Source: Huiozyma naganishii CBS 8797
Lineage: Eukaryota; Ascomycota; Saccharomycetes; Saccharomycetales; Saccharomycetaceae
Direction: 5' to 3'
Length of the DNA: 64,000 nt
NCBI RefSeq assembly: GCF_000348985.1
Contig: NC_035930.1
Span: 496,001-560,000 of the forward strand
Within the stretch, counting starts at the first letter, position 1, and every line of letters begins with the position of its first letter. Made by a program: the position numbers and the translations under genes. The notes below the pieces were generated by a model, which was not told the DNA's origin, did not search any database, and saw only the letters and a list, made by a program, of their open reading frames with translations. Positions 17,892-28,007 of the stretch are shown here, one piece after another.

Positions 17892-20800
17892 CTAGTGCGC
17901 GATGGTCGCGGCCGATGCCTCACCACTTCCCTCAACGTGCTTTCCGTCGGAGGAAGAGGCGCGTTGTTTAGTATGTTTTAACATCAATGTTAACATTTTT
18001 TCTATCTCCGGCACAGTCTTTATGAACTCCAGTTCCAGCAGATTCACTTCATCTTGATTTAGTAGCTGGGTGGTCAATATCGAGACACCCCATGGATGCG
18101 GTTTATTTACAATGATCCTCTCTAGTATGCATCTTAGGATGAGTTCTTGAACCTCAGCAATTTGGTCACCAAAATCTTTACTTGTGAACATGTTTAGTAA
18201 GACGTAGTTAAACCAGTAAGTGTGGATGTTAGGGTATCTTAACTGTTCCACCATCACCTCTATAACCTGGAACTTCAATTCAGCTGTTCCATCATGAATC
18301 ATGTTGTACAGTAACGTGTAGTATGATGATTCGGGATTGAATACAGCGTTTGAGGAGGTCCTTTCATTCTCTAGACCAGCTTCAACCCCAACATGCAGGA
18401 CAATGGCTCTTACAACTTTCGAATCAACACTTAAAAAGTCAAATCCGACACCATTTCTAACGTCATATTCAGAACGGAATACAGAACCTAGAATCGTCCT
18501 TAAAAGCGAGTTGGAAGGAATCCGTAAGTAGTTGTCGACTGGCTTCTTTAAAGTGGATAGATCATTAATTGGGTCATAAAATACAGAAGGGCATTCTTGA
18601 CATGATTCCAGATTGCTCAATTGTAAGGTAGGGTTGTAGGGGTTTGGGAAGCACATTTTTGTCGGAATGGCAGACAGCACAACGTTTTTCAATTGGAAAT
18701 ACGAGCATGGAAGATTGTTCAATAGTTGATAATGATTTTCAATCAAGAATTCTGGGAAATCGTTGGAAATGCCGAGTATGATACGAAGTGTGCCCTTGTA
18801 GATGACGGATACTGCGTCTGTAACAGAATCCTTCTTTGTATACTTATCCAAAAACTTGAATAAGTCGATTATGAGAATGAGCATTTTTTCCCAGCCCGCC
18901 TTCTTAGGTAGACTTAACATCACTGGTAAGAACATTCTGTGGGATATTAAAGAAACCCATGCAAAACAGAACGCTGGGAATGCAAATGGCTGCAAGGAGT
19001 GCAGATAAGATGCAAATATGTTATAAAATTCAACATCGAAATTGCGTAACTCCTTTCTTGTTTCCTTGTTGGTGATTGAAGCAAAATTACGGCCTCTAGC
19101 AAAAGACCATTCAATGAACAAATTGGACAACAGCCTGAAGTATGGTCTTTCGTTGAAGGCGGAGCTGTTTTGGGAGTGGTCCTTGGAAAATATCAGCATT
19201 ATGACAGAAAATATCATGTTCGTGAAATCTGCACGAGAAACTTCATTGAAGTCTTGAACTACCATCAATTTCACTAGCAACTTACCCAGAGCATCAATGG
19301 CGGTGAACACTTCCCCAGTTGGATCACTTTGCTTGAAAGAAAGGACGGACAACTCTAAAGCAGCTTTTATAAACTTAATCAGACTGTCACTCGTGGATAT
19401 GATACCCTTATCAACCATTTGCTGGATGAAAGCTAAAACAACAGTGTCGTTGACGTCCACCCTCTGTAATATCTTAACCCATTCCGTGAAGACCAGAAAG
19501 TACTTTTCTGTTTCGGTAACAGGTGTCTTCTTTGCGACAGGCATGACCGTTTCTTTCTCACAACTCTCCAAAAAAATTTTGACTTCAGGATTATACAAAG
19601 TCCCAAGGTATTCAAGGGTATGCACAAAATCCATTCTCAATAGAAGGGGCTCGTCAGAAAATACAACGTCCTTCAGAAGGCTCATCACGAAATCAATCGA
19701 TTTTTCCATTTCTTCTTTCATTGCTGTAACTAGTACAGAATCAAGCTCAGCAGGGTCAATCAGATTCACCTCCAACAAAGATCTGATCACCGGAACATCG
19801 AATTTCCTGCTATCTAGCGCGTATACCAGCCACCATACAACATCCTTTCGAGCAACCATGGACAAAGAACACAACTTTTCTAATAAAAGAGATAAAACTT
19901 CCCTACAAAGCGAGCTTTCACTGGTTGCAAACAAACTGTTGACAACAGCTTGGGCAACCTTTAGAGCTAGCTGATCTTTTTGAGGACTTCTCGCAATGAA
20001 AGTCAAAATTTGGAAAATAATGTTCTTGATTTGATTTTGTTCACCTAAATCATTCAAAGTCTGTTTATCAGCGTTCTCCTTGATTTGTGCCACTAGAACA
20101 TCCATCAAATAAACAAGCACTCTGTGATTTTGCTCTAATTCAGCTTGTAGTGCGTTAGCAGTAGGTGCAGTGGGGACTGCAGCTTGATTTTGTAATTGCA
20201 GCTGCGGCTGATTGTTTTGGATTACCAAATGAGGCTGCTGAGGTTGAACGCTTAGAACATTTTGTTGATTCTGAAGAATGGTTTTTTGATTTTGAAGCAA
20301 GGTGGTTTGATTGGTCATACCTTGTGTTTGTGGGCCCGGGGGACCATTCGTAAAGTTGTCCATATTTGGAATTATTTTTCCAAAGTCTTCATATATTTTC
20401 ATCTGTTGTGGAGAGACACCAGAGCTTTTTAAGCCAAGAGGTTCCGGTAAGGATAAAGAATAAGGATTTGCAGAAGGGTCCAAGAACGGCTGATCTGCAC
20501 GTCTTTCCTTATGATAACGACGAATAGCAATGGCCTGTATTAGCTGTTCACCCATTTCTGTTGTCGCCTTATCTATTGTGGTTTCCTCAATTATTCCGAG
20601 ACATAGACCGATATTCTCGTTGATTGCTATTTCAAGGTCGTCCAATGGCGAACCAGGCAATGCCATCAAGTTGGGGGACAGCACTTGAACAGCAGATCTG
20701 ATACTTTCTGTTAAGCTGTCGATTGATGTTGCCCGAGCCAAACTTTTTGCCAGTTGCCGAACCATATTGATTGCGGCCCCTTTCATTTGAACTTCATCTA

Positions 20801-23800
20801 CTTCTGTAGCAAAGTCTTTAGCCACAATTTTCGTAGTTGCCACCACAGCAATGTTCGATGCTTTGTCTACAGTAGGTACCAAAACTTCCCGGACGGCTTT
20901 TGTTAGCGCCATCTGGAAAATACGTTTGAGCTCAGGATGAGACACAAATATTGTCGAACCCACTAAATTGTTAAATAGTGCGTCAGGTGCCGGCATGTTA
21001 CCTTCTGGGGCAAATGATGGTGGTCGCTGTTGAGCCTCTGCAAGAGAAACAACTCTTTGTCTTTGTTGATTTAGTAAGATATGCTGTTGGTATTGTTGCA
21101 TGATTATCCCCTGTTTTTGGTGCTCTGCCTGTTGCTGTTCTAAACTCATGGTTCCTAAGTTACCAGCAAGTACCTCAACACTATCCCGAGTCTCAATAAA
21201 GTTTGTTGGTTCCAATTCGGACATAGACATGTTGAACTGCTTGAATAATACTTCAACCTCAAATGTCAAGTTCAGCTTCCAGTTTGATTTGTTGTTTAAT
21301 TCCAGCAATACTTGTAGAATACCTAGGGTCCATGGATTGGGTGGCTTGAATATTTTGGAGTTTACAGCGTTTTGCAAAACCCTTGTAACGAAGGGAATGG
21401 TTAGTTCCAACCTTTGCTCCCTGTAAGCTTCCAATAGCAGTTCCCTGAAAGCAATATTCCTGTGCTTGATGGGTTTATCGATTGCCAACGTAATTGCACC
21501 TAACCACAGGGAAAGATTCTTTAACAGCTTTTTGTCCACAGACTGTATATCCTTCGCGGCTAAAAACCGATACAACTGTCTTAAGGTAACATTAATGATC
21601 GAGTCATTCAGTACTGGAGAGTTTAAAACAACCAAAATCCGGGCATACAAATTGTGATAATTTGGTTCAGTTTTCGCTCTTTGATTCACAAGGTAGCCTG
21701 AAAACCAGGTAGCGTAGTTTGGCGTCAAAGCTTGCTTTAGCCCTTGGATCTTCTCATCAAAATTATCCATGGTAAGATTATTCACAATGAAAAGAACTTT
21801 TTCAGTAACATCCTTTGAAGGGGTTTCCTGAATAATAGGTGACCTCCAATTATCTACCACAAAATACCTCAAAGGTATCATCTCTATAGATGCAGAACCA
21901 TTTTTTTCTTTTGAATTTTCATTGATCCGACTCGTCTTCTGAGAAGCGTCTAGAATAAATTGGTATACCTGGGTTTGAGTTTGCAAGCCAGGAACCTGTT
22001 GAAGTAAATCCTGGCAGTATTTTGGAAAATCATTCAACCGAACCCTAAAAGCATAAATAGCTTGAAGTGCAAATTTGAACATTTTCGAATCTGGCCCTTC
22101 CACAGCAAAAGATAAGATCTTTGTCAAGGCAACAGCTAAAACAAATCCATTCAGCAAGTTAAACAAAATCATGGAACCGAAGAGCACTGAAGTGGTTGCC
22201 AATGCTTCCAGCGGATAATCTTTGAAGAACGAGCATTCGGCCAAAACAGCGTGTGTAATACAGGCAAAAACATCCTGACTCCTTGGATCATCGCTTTCCT
22301 TCAATTTTCTGAGTATCTCAACGACATCCTTGATTGCTATTTCACTACTGTACATTCGCTGCAAGTAGTTTTGCATTTCCTTCTCTACATCAGGAGTAAT
22401 GGGGGAAAAGTCACCGTTCGCTAGGATTGCCTTATCGTGGCCGGTTCCAAAGTTGATTATTCTTGGAAATGCAATAATGATAGCATATTGAAGATTTTCA
22501 AATCTTGACAAAGTGGCTCCTGCCAGCGATAGATTCATCAGAGATGTGACGAGGAAATGTAGCGCTGGTAAGCCAAATATCTTAGAGGATTGGAAGCTCG
22601 AATTCGCATCGGAAATTTTCACTTGAGCCTCCAAGAAAGTCAATATGGTAGGTACATTTTCCCGCGTTAAATTTGAACTCATGTATTCTTCAAAGCCATT
22701 CCAACCAATTGCAATCGCTACTGGTAAGATTCCAAATGTTTCAGTGAAAGTAAATTTGTTTAGGATAGAATCCAGTTGCCTTTGGTCTAATAGTACTTTT
22801 AGAAACACCCCAACTGGTGCGTCATTTCTAGTTATAACCATTCTTGTGAGGTCAGGCAGCAACTTGTCCTTATTCACTAAGACTTTCAATAGATCACCAA
22901 GAACAGCAGGCGTCTTTTCAAAAACTTGGACAAGTAACGTTACGATAATCTCATCGATGACGCTTCTATTTTCGATCAAAAGTGTGAAGTGTTTCATGTT
23001 GTTAATGAGCGCCAAATACAAGTATTCTGGCACTAGGCTAAAATCTTCGAAAAAACATTCTTGATAAAACTTTAACATTGGGTTATTAGTTAATTCGTCT
23101 CTTAGCAGGAAGAGTTCCAAATCTAATGTAGCCACAGACATTAAGTATAGTAATGAATTTTTCGAGTTTGTAATGAGATCTGAAACTTTCCTCATTTTGG
23201 TATCCGTTAACAAGTTGAAACAACCCTGTTGTGGGTCCCATTTATGCAGCAAACATGTCACGATCAACTTGAAAGAGATATTCCAGTCGCAGTTGAAGAA
23301 TTGGTCTATTAGGTTCCCGTATTTCAAAGATGCAAAAAGGGCACTCAACGATGCAGCAGTAGGTGATATTGCCACTGCCAAAAAATATTTTGTCTGCATC
23401 AGGTTAAATACACGGTTCCAGTTTATTGAATTATCTTGAGCTCTTTTGAAAGCGTTAGAGATTTGAGACCCCCTCTCTGTCGCCTGTTTAATATCTACAG
23501 GTGTGGCCCAACTATGCGCTAAATCGTCTTGCAAGTGTTGCGAACCAGGTGATACGATTTCGGACAGCAACAACGCCACCATATCGTTTAGGCCTTCCCC
23601 CGATAGAGTCCCTAACATATCTTGTAGTCGGGACGCAAAATTGTCCGGAGACGAATTCGACAGTAAACTCTGTAAAATATTATGGTTGTTCATTTTCGTC
23701 AGTTGTTTTAATTTGTCTAGAATAATATTTGGGTAAAGCACTTCCTTCAAATTTGGAACTGTGAGATTATCCAACGTCAGTTGTATATCTTGATCTGTTA

Positions 23801-24167
23801 AATTGAATTGGCTTTCAAGTTCTTCGGTCTTGAAAATACTTTCTTTGAGAGAATTGATGAATTCTGGACTACAGAAGGGAAGGTTTTTCAATAAGTTGGA
23901 AAACAGACGGTGAATTAGATTTGTTTCGTGATCTAAGACGTGAGTTTTCTTTATATCAGCGCAACAAAGTGTCAAAAGTTTCTTCCAGTATTTAATGCGG
24001 ACTGCTGGCAACGACTTGTCTAATATGAAGTCGATCTGTTTGGAAACGTGATTAAAATTATCGTTCGAGAGTTGTGTAATCAGTAAGCTGATTTGTGATA
24101 AAACTATCTGGGCCGCTTCTTTTTCTCTCTTCAAATTATATTCGTGGTTGATTTGGGCTAAATGCAT
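17892..24167 (-). CDS. CDC39: Ccr4-Not scaffold subunit Not1/Cdc39
   Basis: 2091 residues from an ATG at 24167 (a TTG four codons upstream was passed over); S. cerevisiae Not1 is about 2108. This essential scaffold holds the Caf1/Ccr4 deadenylases, the Not2/3/5 module, Caf40 and Not4, mainly in the cytoplasm. An all-helical HEAT-rich N-terminal half leads to the Caf1-binding MIF4G region at about 785-1000 (beginning near KVLFIVNNLTMDNFDEKIQG), a Gln-rich linker at about 1010-1040, the CN9BD/DUF3819 domain at about 1060-1220, a second Gln/Asn-rich linker at about 1275-1330, and the NOT1 C-terminal superfamily homology domain from about 1590 (containing FCFAWVSLISHRMFLPVML). It is divergent from MSH3, as in S. 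cerevisiae. Confidence 0.97.
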   Translation of the reverse strand: MHLAQINHEYNLKREKEAAQIVLSQISLLITQLSNDNFNHVSKQIDFILDKSLPAVRIKYWKKLLTLCCADIKKTHVLDHETNLIHRLFSNLLKNLPFCSPEFINSLKESIFKTEELESQFNLTDQDIQLTLDNLTVPNLKEVLYPNIILDKLKQLTKMNNHNILQSLLSNSSPDNFASRLQDMLGTLSGEGLNDMVALLLSEIVSPGSQHLQDDLAHSWATPVDIKQATERGSQISNAFKRAQDNSINWNRVFNLMQTKYFLAVAISPTAASLSALFASLKYGNLIDQFFNCDWNISFKLIVTCLLHKWDPQQGCFNLLTDTKMRKVSDLITNSKNSLLYLMSVATLDLELFLLRDELTNNPMLKFYQECFFEDFSLVPEYLYLALINNMKHFTLLIENRSVIDEIIVTLLVQVFEKTPAVLGDLLKVLVNKDKLLPDLTRMVITRNDAPVGVFLKVLLDQRQLDSILNKFTFTETFGILPVAIAIGWNGFEEYMSSNLTRENVPTILTFLEAQVKISDANSSFQSSKIFGLPALHFLVTSLMNLSLAGATLSRFENLQYAIIIAFPRIINFGTGHDKAILANGDFSPITPDVEKEMQNYLQRMYSSEIAIKDVVEILRKLKESDDPRSQDVFACITHAVLAECSFFKDYPLEALATTSVLFGSMILFNLLNGFVLAVALTKILSFAVEGPDSKMFKFALQAIYAFRVRLNDFPKYCQDLLQQVPGLQTQTQVYQFILDASQKTSRINENSKEKNGSASIEMIPLRYFVVDNWRSPIIQETPSKDVTEKVLFIVNNLTMDNFDEKIQGLKQALTPNYATWFSGYLVNQRAKTEPNYHNLYARILVVLNSPVLNDSIINVTLRQLYRFLAAKDIQSVDKKLLKNLSLWLGAITLAIDKPIKHRNIAFRELLLEAYREQRLELTIPFVTRVLQNAVNSKIFKPPNPWTLGILQVLLELNNKSNWKLNLTFEVEVLFKQFNMSMSELEPTNFIETRDSVEVLAGNLGTMSLEQQQAEHQKQGIIMQQYQQHILLNQQRQRVVSLAEAQQRPPSFAPEGNMPAPDALFNNLVGSTIFVSHPELKRIFQMALTKAVREVLVPTVDKASNIAVVATTKIVAKDFATEVDEVQMKGAAINMVRQLAKSLARATSIDSLTESIRSAVQVLSPNLMALPGSPLDDLEIAINENIGLCLGIIEETTIDKATTEMGEQLIQAIAIRRYHKERRADQPFLDPSANPYSLSLPEPLGLKSSGVSPQQMKIYEDFGKIIPNMDNFTNGPPGPQTQGMTNQTTLLQNQKTILQNQQNVLSVQPQQPHLVIQNNQPQLQLQNQAAVPTAPTANALQAELEQNHRVLVYLMDVLVAQIKENADKQTLNDLGEQNQIKNIIFQILTFIARSPQKDQLALKVAQAVVNSLFATSESSLCREVLSLLLEKLCSLSMVARKDVVWWLVYALDSRKFDVPVIRSLLEVNLIDPAELDSVLVTAMKEEMEKSIDFVMSLLKDVVFSDEPLLLRMDFVHTLEYLGTLYNPEVKIFLESCEKETVMPVAKKTPVTETEKYFLVFTEWVKILQRVDVNDTVVLAFIQQMVDKGIISTSDSLIKFIKAALELSVLSFKQSDPTGEVFTAIDALGKLLVKLMVVQDFNEVSRADFTNMIFSVIMLIFSKDHSQNSSAFNERPYFRLLSNLFIEWSFARGRNFASITNKETRKELRNFDVEFYNIFASYLHSLQPFAFPAFCFAWVSLISHRMFLPVMLSLPKKAGWEKMLILIIDLFKFLDKYTKKDSVTDAVSVIYKGTLRIILGISNDFPEFLIENHYQLLNNLPCSYFQLKNVVLSAIPTKMCFPNPYNPTLQLSNLESCQECPSVFYDPINDLSTLKKPVDNYLRIPSNSLLRTILGSVFRSEYDVRNGVGFDFLSVDSKVVRAIVLHVGVEAGLENERTSSNAVFNPESSYYTLLYNMIHDGTAELKFQVIEVMVEQLRYPNIHTYWFNYVLLNMFTSKDFGDQIAEVQELILRCILERIIVNKPHPWGVSILTTQLLNQDEVNLLELEFIKTVPEIEKMLTLMLKHTKQRASSSDGKHVEGSGEASAATIAH

Positions 24168-24668
24168 GAAACGAGTCAAGATAGGAGCCGAATTTGAAGA
24201 ATCGTTGTTTCTTTTGGCCTCGAAATGTCTGTGAGTCTGTCTGTACCTGCTATTAATGGTTCAAAAAAGACTGAAAGAAGCCAAATACCAAAAACGACAG
24301 AAAGAAATATAACGTAGATGGAAACGGTTTGGTAGTAATTGCCCCCAAGAGAAAAGAATCTTAATCGGATCCCGAACCGTTTATATGTAGCTAGGGCATA
24401 ATCAATTTCAAATATCGCTGTTTTCTTTTTTTCTTATTTTTTGTCCGTTCGCCACTACTTAATTCTTGAAGAGTCCGGGTAACTTTTGAAGAAAAAAATT
24501 TTCGCGACATGAAAATAACAAACTCGTATGAAGTGATTTTGGCAAAATGTAGTGCCAGGATTATGGTTAACTATGGGCAAAACCGATCTGGCGAATAAGG
24601 CGATGCCTAGATGATGCTGATTCTTCGAGATACAGTAGTATTAGTCTTTGCAAAATTGTCATCTGGGA
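24168..24668. promoter_or_regulatory. CDC39-MSH3 divergent promoter with a Reb1 site
   Basis: 501-base divergent intergenic region. CGGGTAA at 24476-24482 is the core of the general regulatory factor Reb1 and would help form the nucleosome-free region serving both genes. T-rich tracts flank it (near 24420-24442). Confidence 0.5.
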
Positions 24669-27600
24669 ATGGCGGCGCAACCTACTATTAGCAGGTTTTT
24701 TAAAGCTGTGAAAAAAGAGCCGAAAGACACTAATCAGGACCCACCAGATGAATGTTCGGACATTGGGAAGACTGCTGAGACTAGTATCTCGTTGAGTGAT
24801 GAGGAGGACAAATATCTTGGGAGTATTGGTGATTCGCGAGATGGGAGTTCAGAGAGATCAATTGACACGAAAGTTCAAGAAGAGCCTGCTAAGAGAATTG
24901 TGCAACAAACACCAAACCCTCCTGCCGATGGGACTGGTGCTTCGAACGTTGGATCGTCACTTGGCAAATTTGCCCTGAATGGTATGGATTTGCCTGAGAC
25001 AGATACTAATAAAAATGCTAATTCGAACTCGTTTGCGAAGAGACTGAATTCAATTTTGAATGATGACACTACGGTAGAGGATAAGGACGTCATCGACAAA
25101 CGACCTTCGAAAATGTTGAAAGTTGACGACAGCAAAGAGACCAAATTGACCCCATTGGATGAACAAGTGAGATCTTTGAAACTGCAAAACATGGATAAAA
25201 TTCTACTTGTCAGGGTTGGCTATAAGTATAAATGTTTTGCCGAAGACGCTATTATTGTAAGCAGCATCCTCCACATCAAGTTAGTCCAAGGTAAACTAAC
25301 TCTTGATAACTCTAATCCGCACGATTCCCAATACAAAAATTTTGCGTATTGCTCATTCCCAGATGTCAGGTTAAACATCAATTTGGAAAGGCTGATCCAC
25401 GAAAACCTTAAAGTAGGCATTGTGGAACAGAGTGAGACAAGCAGCTTGAAGAAACAATCGGAAAACAAAAGCAAATCTGTATTCGAAAGAGAAGTTACGA
25501 ACGTTGTTTCAAAGGCAACGTATGGTATCAACGTTGATAAAGCTCGTTCTTCAAAGGAATCCCCGATACTAGGCGATACCAAGAGTATATGGATCTTGAA
25601 AGTTGTGCCAACATCTGAACAGTTATCGAAGTATTCCCTAGTGTCTGTGAATCTTAATTCAGGTGAGGTGATTTTTGATGAGTTTTCTGATACGGCATCT
25701 TCGTCAGAACAACTAATAACAAGAGTAAAATACTTGGATCCGATAGAAGTAATATTACAATGCTCAGAGAAACATGTCAATCGCTGTTTGAAGAATGCAG
25801 AGTGTCAAATCACTGAGATAAAAGAAGAGGATAATCGCCATTTGGATGCATTCAATGAATTAAAGGTTGATGTACCAGTTCCGGAAACGCTCAAAGAGTT
25901 GGTTGCCCACCTGTATCATTATTTGCACCAATATAATAACGAAAACATTCTCCTAATAACAGATAATTATAGACCTTTCACGTCCAAGATGTTTATGCTA
26001 CTTGATGGGAATGCAATGGATGCGTTGGATATTTTCTCCAACGAGGGTAAAAAGGGATCGTTGTTTTGGGTCCTCAACCACACTAGAACTCCATTCGGGT
26101 CAAGACAACTGAGAAATTGGGTTAAACGTCCCCTTCTGAACACGACAGATATTGAAGATCGGTTAGACGCCATCGAATGTATTTCAGAGGTAATTAATGA
26201 CATCTTCTTTGAATCATTGAATCATCTTCTGAAAAGTATACCTGATTTGTCACATACCCTCAATCGTATCACATACGGAAGAACTTCACGCAGAGAGGTG
26301 TATTACTTTTTGAAGCAAATATGTTCCCTGATTGATCATTTCAAATTACATCAAAGTTATATCGAAAATCAAATCTTATTGCCAGATGGGAAGATACCCA
26401 AAAGATCCAAACTATTACCGAAGTGGTTCCAAGAAATGTACGAATATTTAAAAGATTCAAACATTCCCAGGATTTTGACTATGGTCAATGTTGCGGCGGT
26501 CATGGAGAAGGATCCGGAAAAACAGCAAATAGGCTTTTTGAATTTGAATAACTATGATAACCCAGCGAAAATTATTGACATTCAGCGAAATATTGAAAGT
26601 ATACAAGATGAAATGAACGTGGAATTAAACAACATCCGAAAGTTTCTCAAAAGACCTTACTTAAACTATAGAGATGAAGTGGATTATTTGATTGAGGTAA
26701 GAAATTCTCAAGTTAAGGGGCTTCCCGACGATTGGGTTAAAGTTAACAGTACGAAGTCCGTCAGCAGATTTTTGACTCCAAAAAATACCAAGCTTTTGCA
26801 AAATTTACAATATCAAAAGGACCTGTTACTCCAAGAAACAAGATCCGAGTTCTTGGTTTTTCTTCAAAAGATTAAAGCAGAATACACCTCATTGAACAAA
26901 TTAATTCAAAAAATTGCAAACTACGATTGTATCTTGGCGTTGGCAGCTACGTCATGCGCCATTAATTATGTTAGACCTAAATTTGAGACGAATAAAGGTC
27001 AATTTGTTAGCATTGTAAAAGGAAGAAATGCTGTTATTGAATCTTTGGATAGAAATTACGTTCCTAATGACAGTAATATGTACACCAACGAAGGTAAAAT
27101 TACCATAATCACTGGTCCGAATATGGGGGGTAAGTCATCATACATTCGGCAAGTGGCTCTACTCATTGTAATGGCCCAAATTGGATCTTTTGTCCCAGCA
27201 CACTCAATGGAACTAAGTCTGTTTGATAACATATTTACTAGAATTGGGGCAAATGATAACCTACTACAAGGTCAGTCTACATTCATGGTAGAGATGTCGG
27301 AAATATTACACATAATCAAAAGAGCCACACCTAAGTCGTTGTTGCTTCTCGACGAGGTCGGTAGGGGTACCGGGACTATAGATGGGAGAGCAATATGCTA
27401 CGCAATATTAAAATACTATCTTGAACTAGTTGATTGTCCACTGATTCTATTTACTACGCACTTCCCTGATATTGGGAAACAACTTCGAGACACTTATCAA
27501 AAGGCGATCAAGAACTTCTATATGGACTACGTCGAAGAACAGAAACCGGGCGAAAGTTGGCAAAGCGTTATATTCTTGTACCAGCTCAAAGAAGGTCTGA

Positions 27601-27824
27601 GTGAAGATTCGTACGGGTTAAATGTGGCTAAATTGGCGGGTATAGACAGTGAGATTATAAATTCGGCTTACCAGGTATCGCGTAAGATGAAAAATGAGGA
27701 ATCGGAAAGCGAAAAACTTTTGAAACTTGTCTTGGGCCTAAGGTCCATTTTTCAAAGTAGTGAAAACAAAGCTGAGTCAAATGGAGAACAATTTCGGAGA
27801 CTGTTGGAAATATGCGATAATTGA
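24669..27824 (+). CDS. MSH3: Mismatch-repair MutS homologue Msh3
   Basis: 1051 residues from the ATG at 24669; the open frame extends to a TTG seven codons upstream, but this ATG places the PCNA-interacting box QPTISRFF at residues 4-11, as in Msh3/Msh6 proteins. Msh3 pairs with Msh2 to form MutS-beta, which recognises insertion-deletion loops in the nucleus. A low-complexity, disordered N-terminal region is followed at about 160 by the MutS mismatch domain (TPLDEQVRSLKLQNMDKILL), the connector/lever regions, and the ATPase: Walker A TGPNMGGKSSYIRQ near 815, Walker B LLLLDEVGRGTGTIDG near 890, and FTTHFPDIG. S. cerevisiae Msh3 is about 1018. All core motifs are intact. Confidence 0.96.
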   Translation: MAAQPTISRFFKAVKKEPKDTNQDPPDECSDIGKTAETSISLSDEEDKYLGSIGDSRDGSSERSIDTKVQEEPAKRIVQQTPNPPADGTGASNVGSSLGKFALNGMDLPETDTNKNANSNSFAKRLNSILNDDTTVEDKDVIDKRPSKMLKVDDSKETKLTPLDEQVRSLKLQNMDKILLVRVGYKYKCFAEDAIIVSSILHIKLVQGKLTLDNSNPHDSQYKNFAYCSFPDVRLNINLERLIHENLKVGIVEQSETSSLKKQSENKSKSVFEREVTNVVSKATYGINVDKARSSKESPILGDTKSIWILKVVPTSEQLSKYSLVSVNLNSGEVIFDEFSDTASSSEQLITRVKYLDPIEVILQCSEKHVNRCLKNAECQITEIKEEDNRHLDAFNELKVDVPVPETLKELVAHLYHYLHQYNNENILLITDNYRPFTSKMFMLLDGNAMDALDIFSNEGKKGSLFWVLNHTRTPFGSRQLRNWVKRPLLNTTDIEDRLDAIECISEVINDIFFESLNHLLKSIPDLSHTLNRITYGRTSRREVYYFLKQICSLIDHFKLHQSYIENQILLPDGKIPKRSKLLPKWFQEMYEYLKDSNIPRILTMVNVAAVMEKDPEKQQIGFLNLNNYDNPAKIIDIQRNIESIQDEMNVELNNIRKFLKRPYLNYRDEVDYLIEVRNSQVKGLPDDWVKVNSTKSVSRFLTPKNTKLLQNLQYQKDLLLQETRSEFLVFLQKIKAEYTSLNKLIQKIANYDCILALAATSCAINYVRPKFETNKGQFVSIVKGRNAVIESLDRNYVPNDSNMYTNEGKITIITGPNMGGKSSYIRQVALLIVMAQIGSFVPAHSMELSLFDNIFTRIGANDNLLQGQSTFMVEMSEILHIIKRATPKSLLLLDEVGRGTGTIDGRAICYAILKYYLELVDCPLILFTTHFPDIGKQLRDTYQKAIKNFYMDYVEEQKPGESWQSVIFLYQLKEGLSEDSYGLNVAKLAGIDSEIINSAYQVSRKMKNEESESEKLLKLVLGLRSIFQSSENKAESNGEQFRRLLEICDN

Positions 27825-28007
27825 CGTGAGTGTCACTACTACATAAGATATTTCCGCAGGAGGACACACAAAAGTTAACATATTGCACTCCGAAAATGTC
27901 TACTTTTCTCAATAATTAAAAAATTTTGTAACTGAAATTAGAAATAACAGAAAGAAACAATAATCAAAATGATGTCCGGTAAGGGAATGTCAATATTGTA
28001 TCCATTT

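Noticed and set aside
24648..24668. Upstream extension of MSH3 from TTG
   Set aside because: The ATG at 24669 is the first ATG in frame and puts the PCNA box at the very N-terminus, as expected. The same logic moved the starts of CDC39, FPK1, YCR090C-like, PTC6, SSK2/22 and IMG2.
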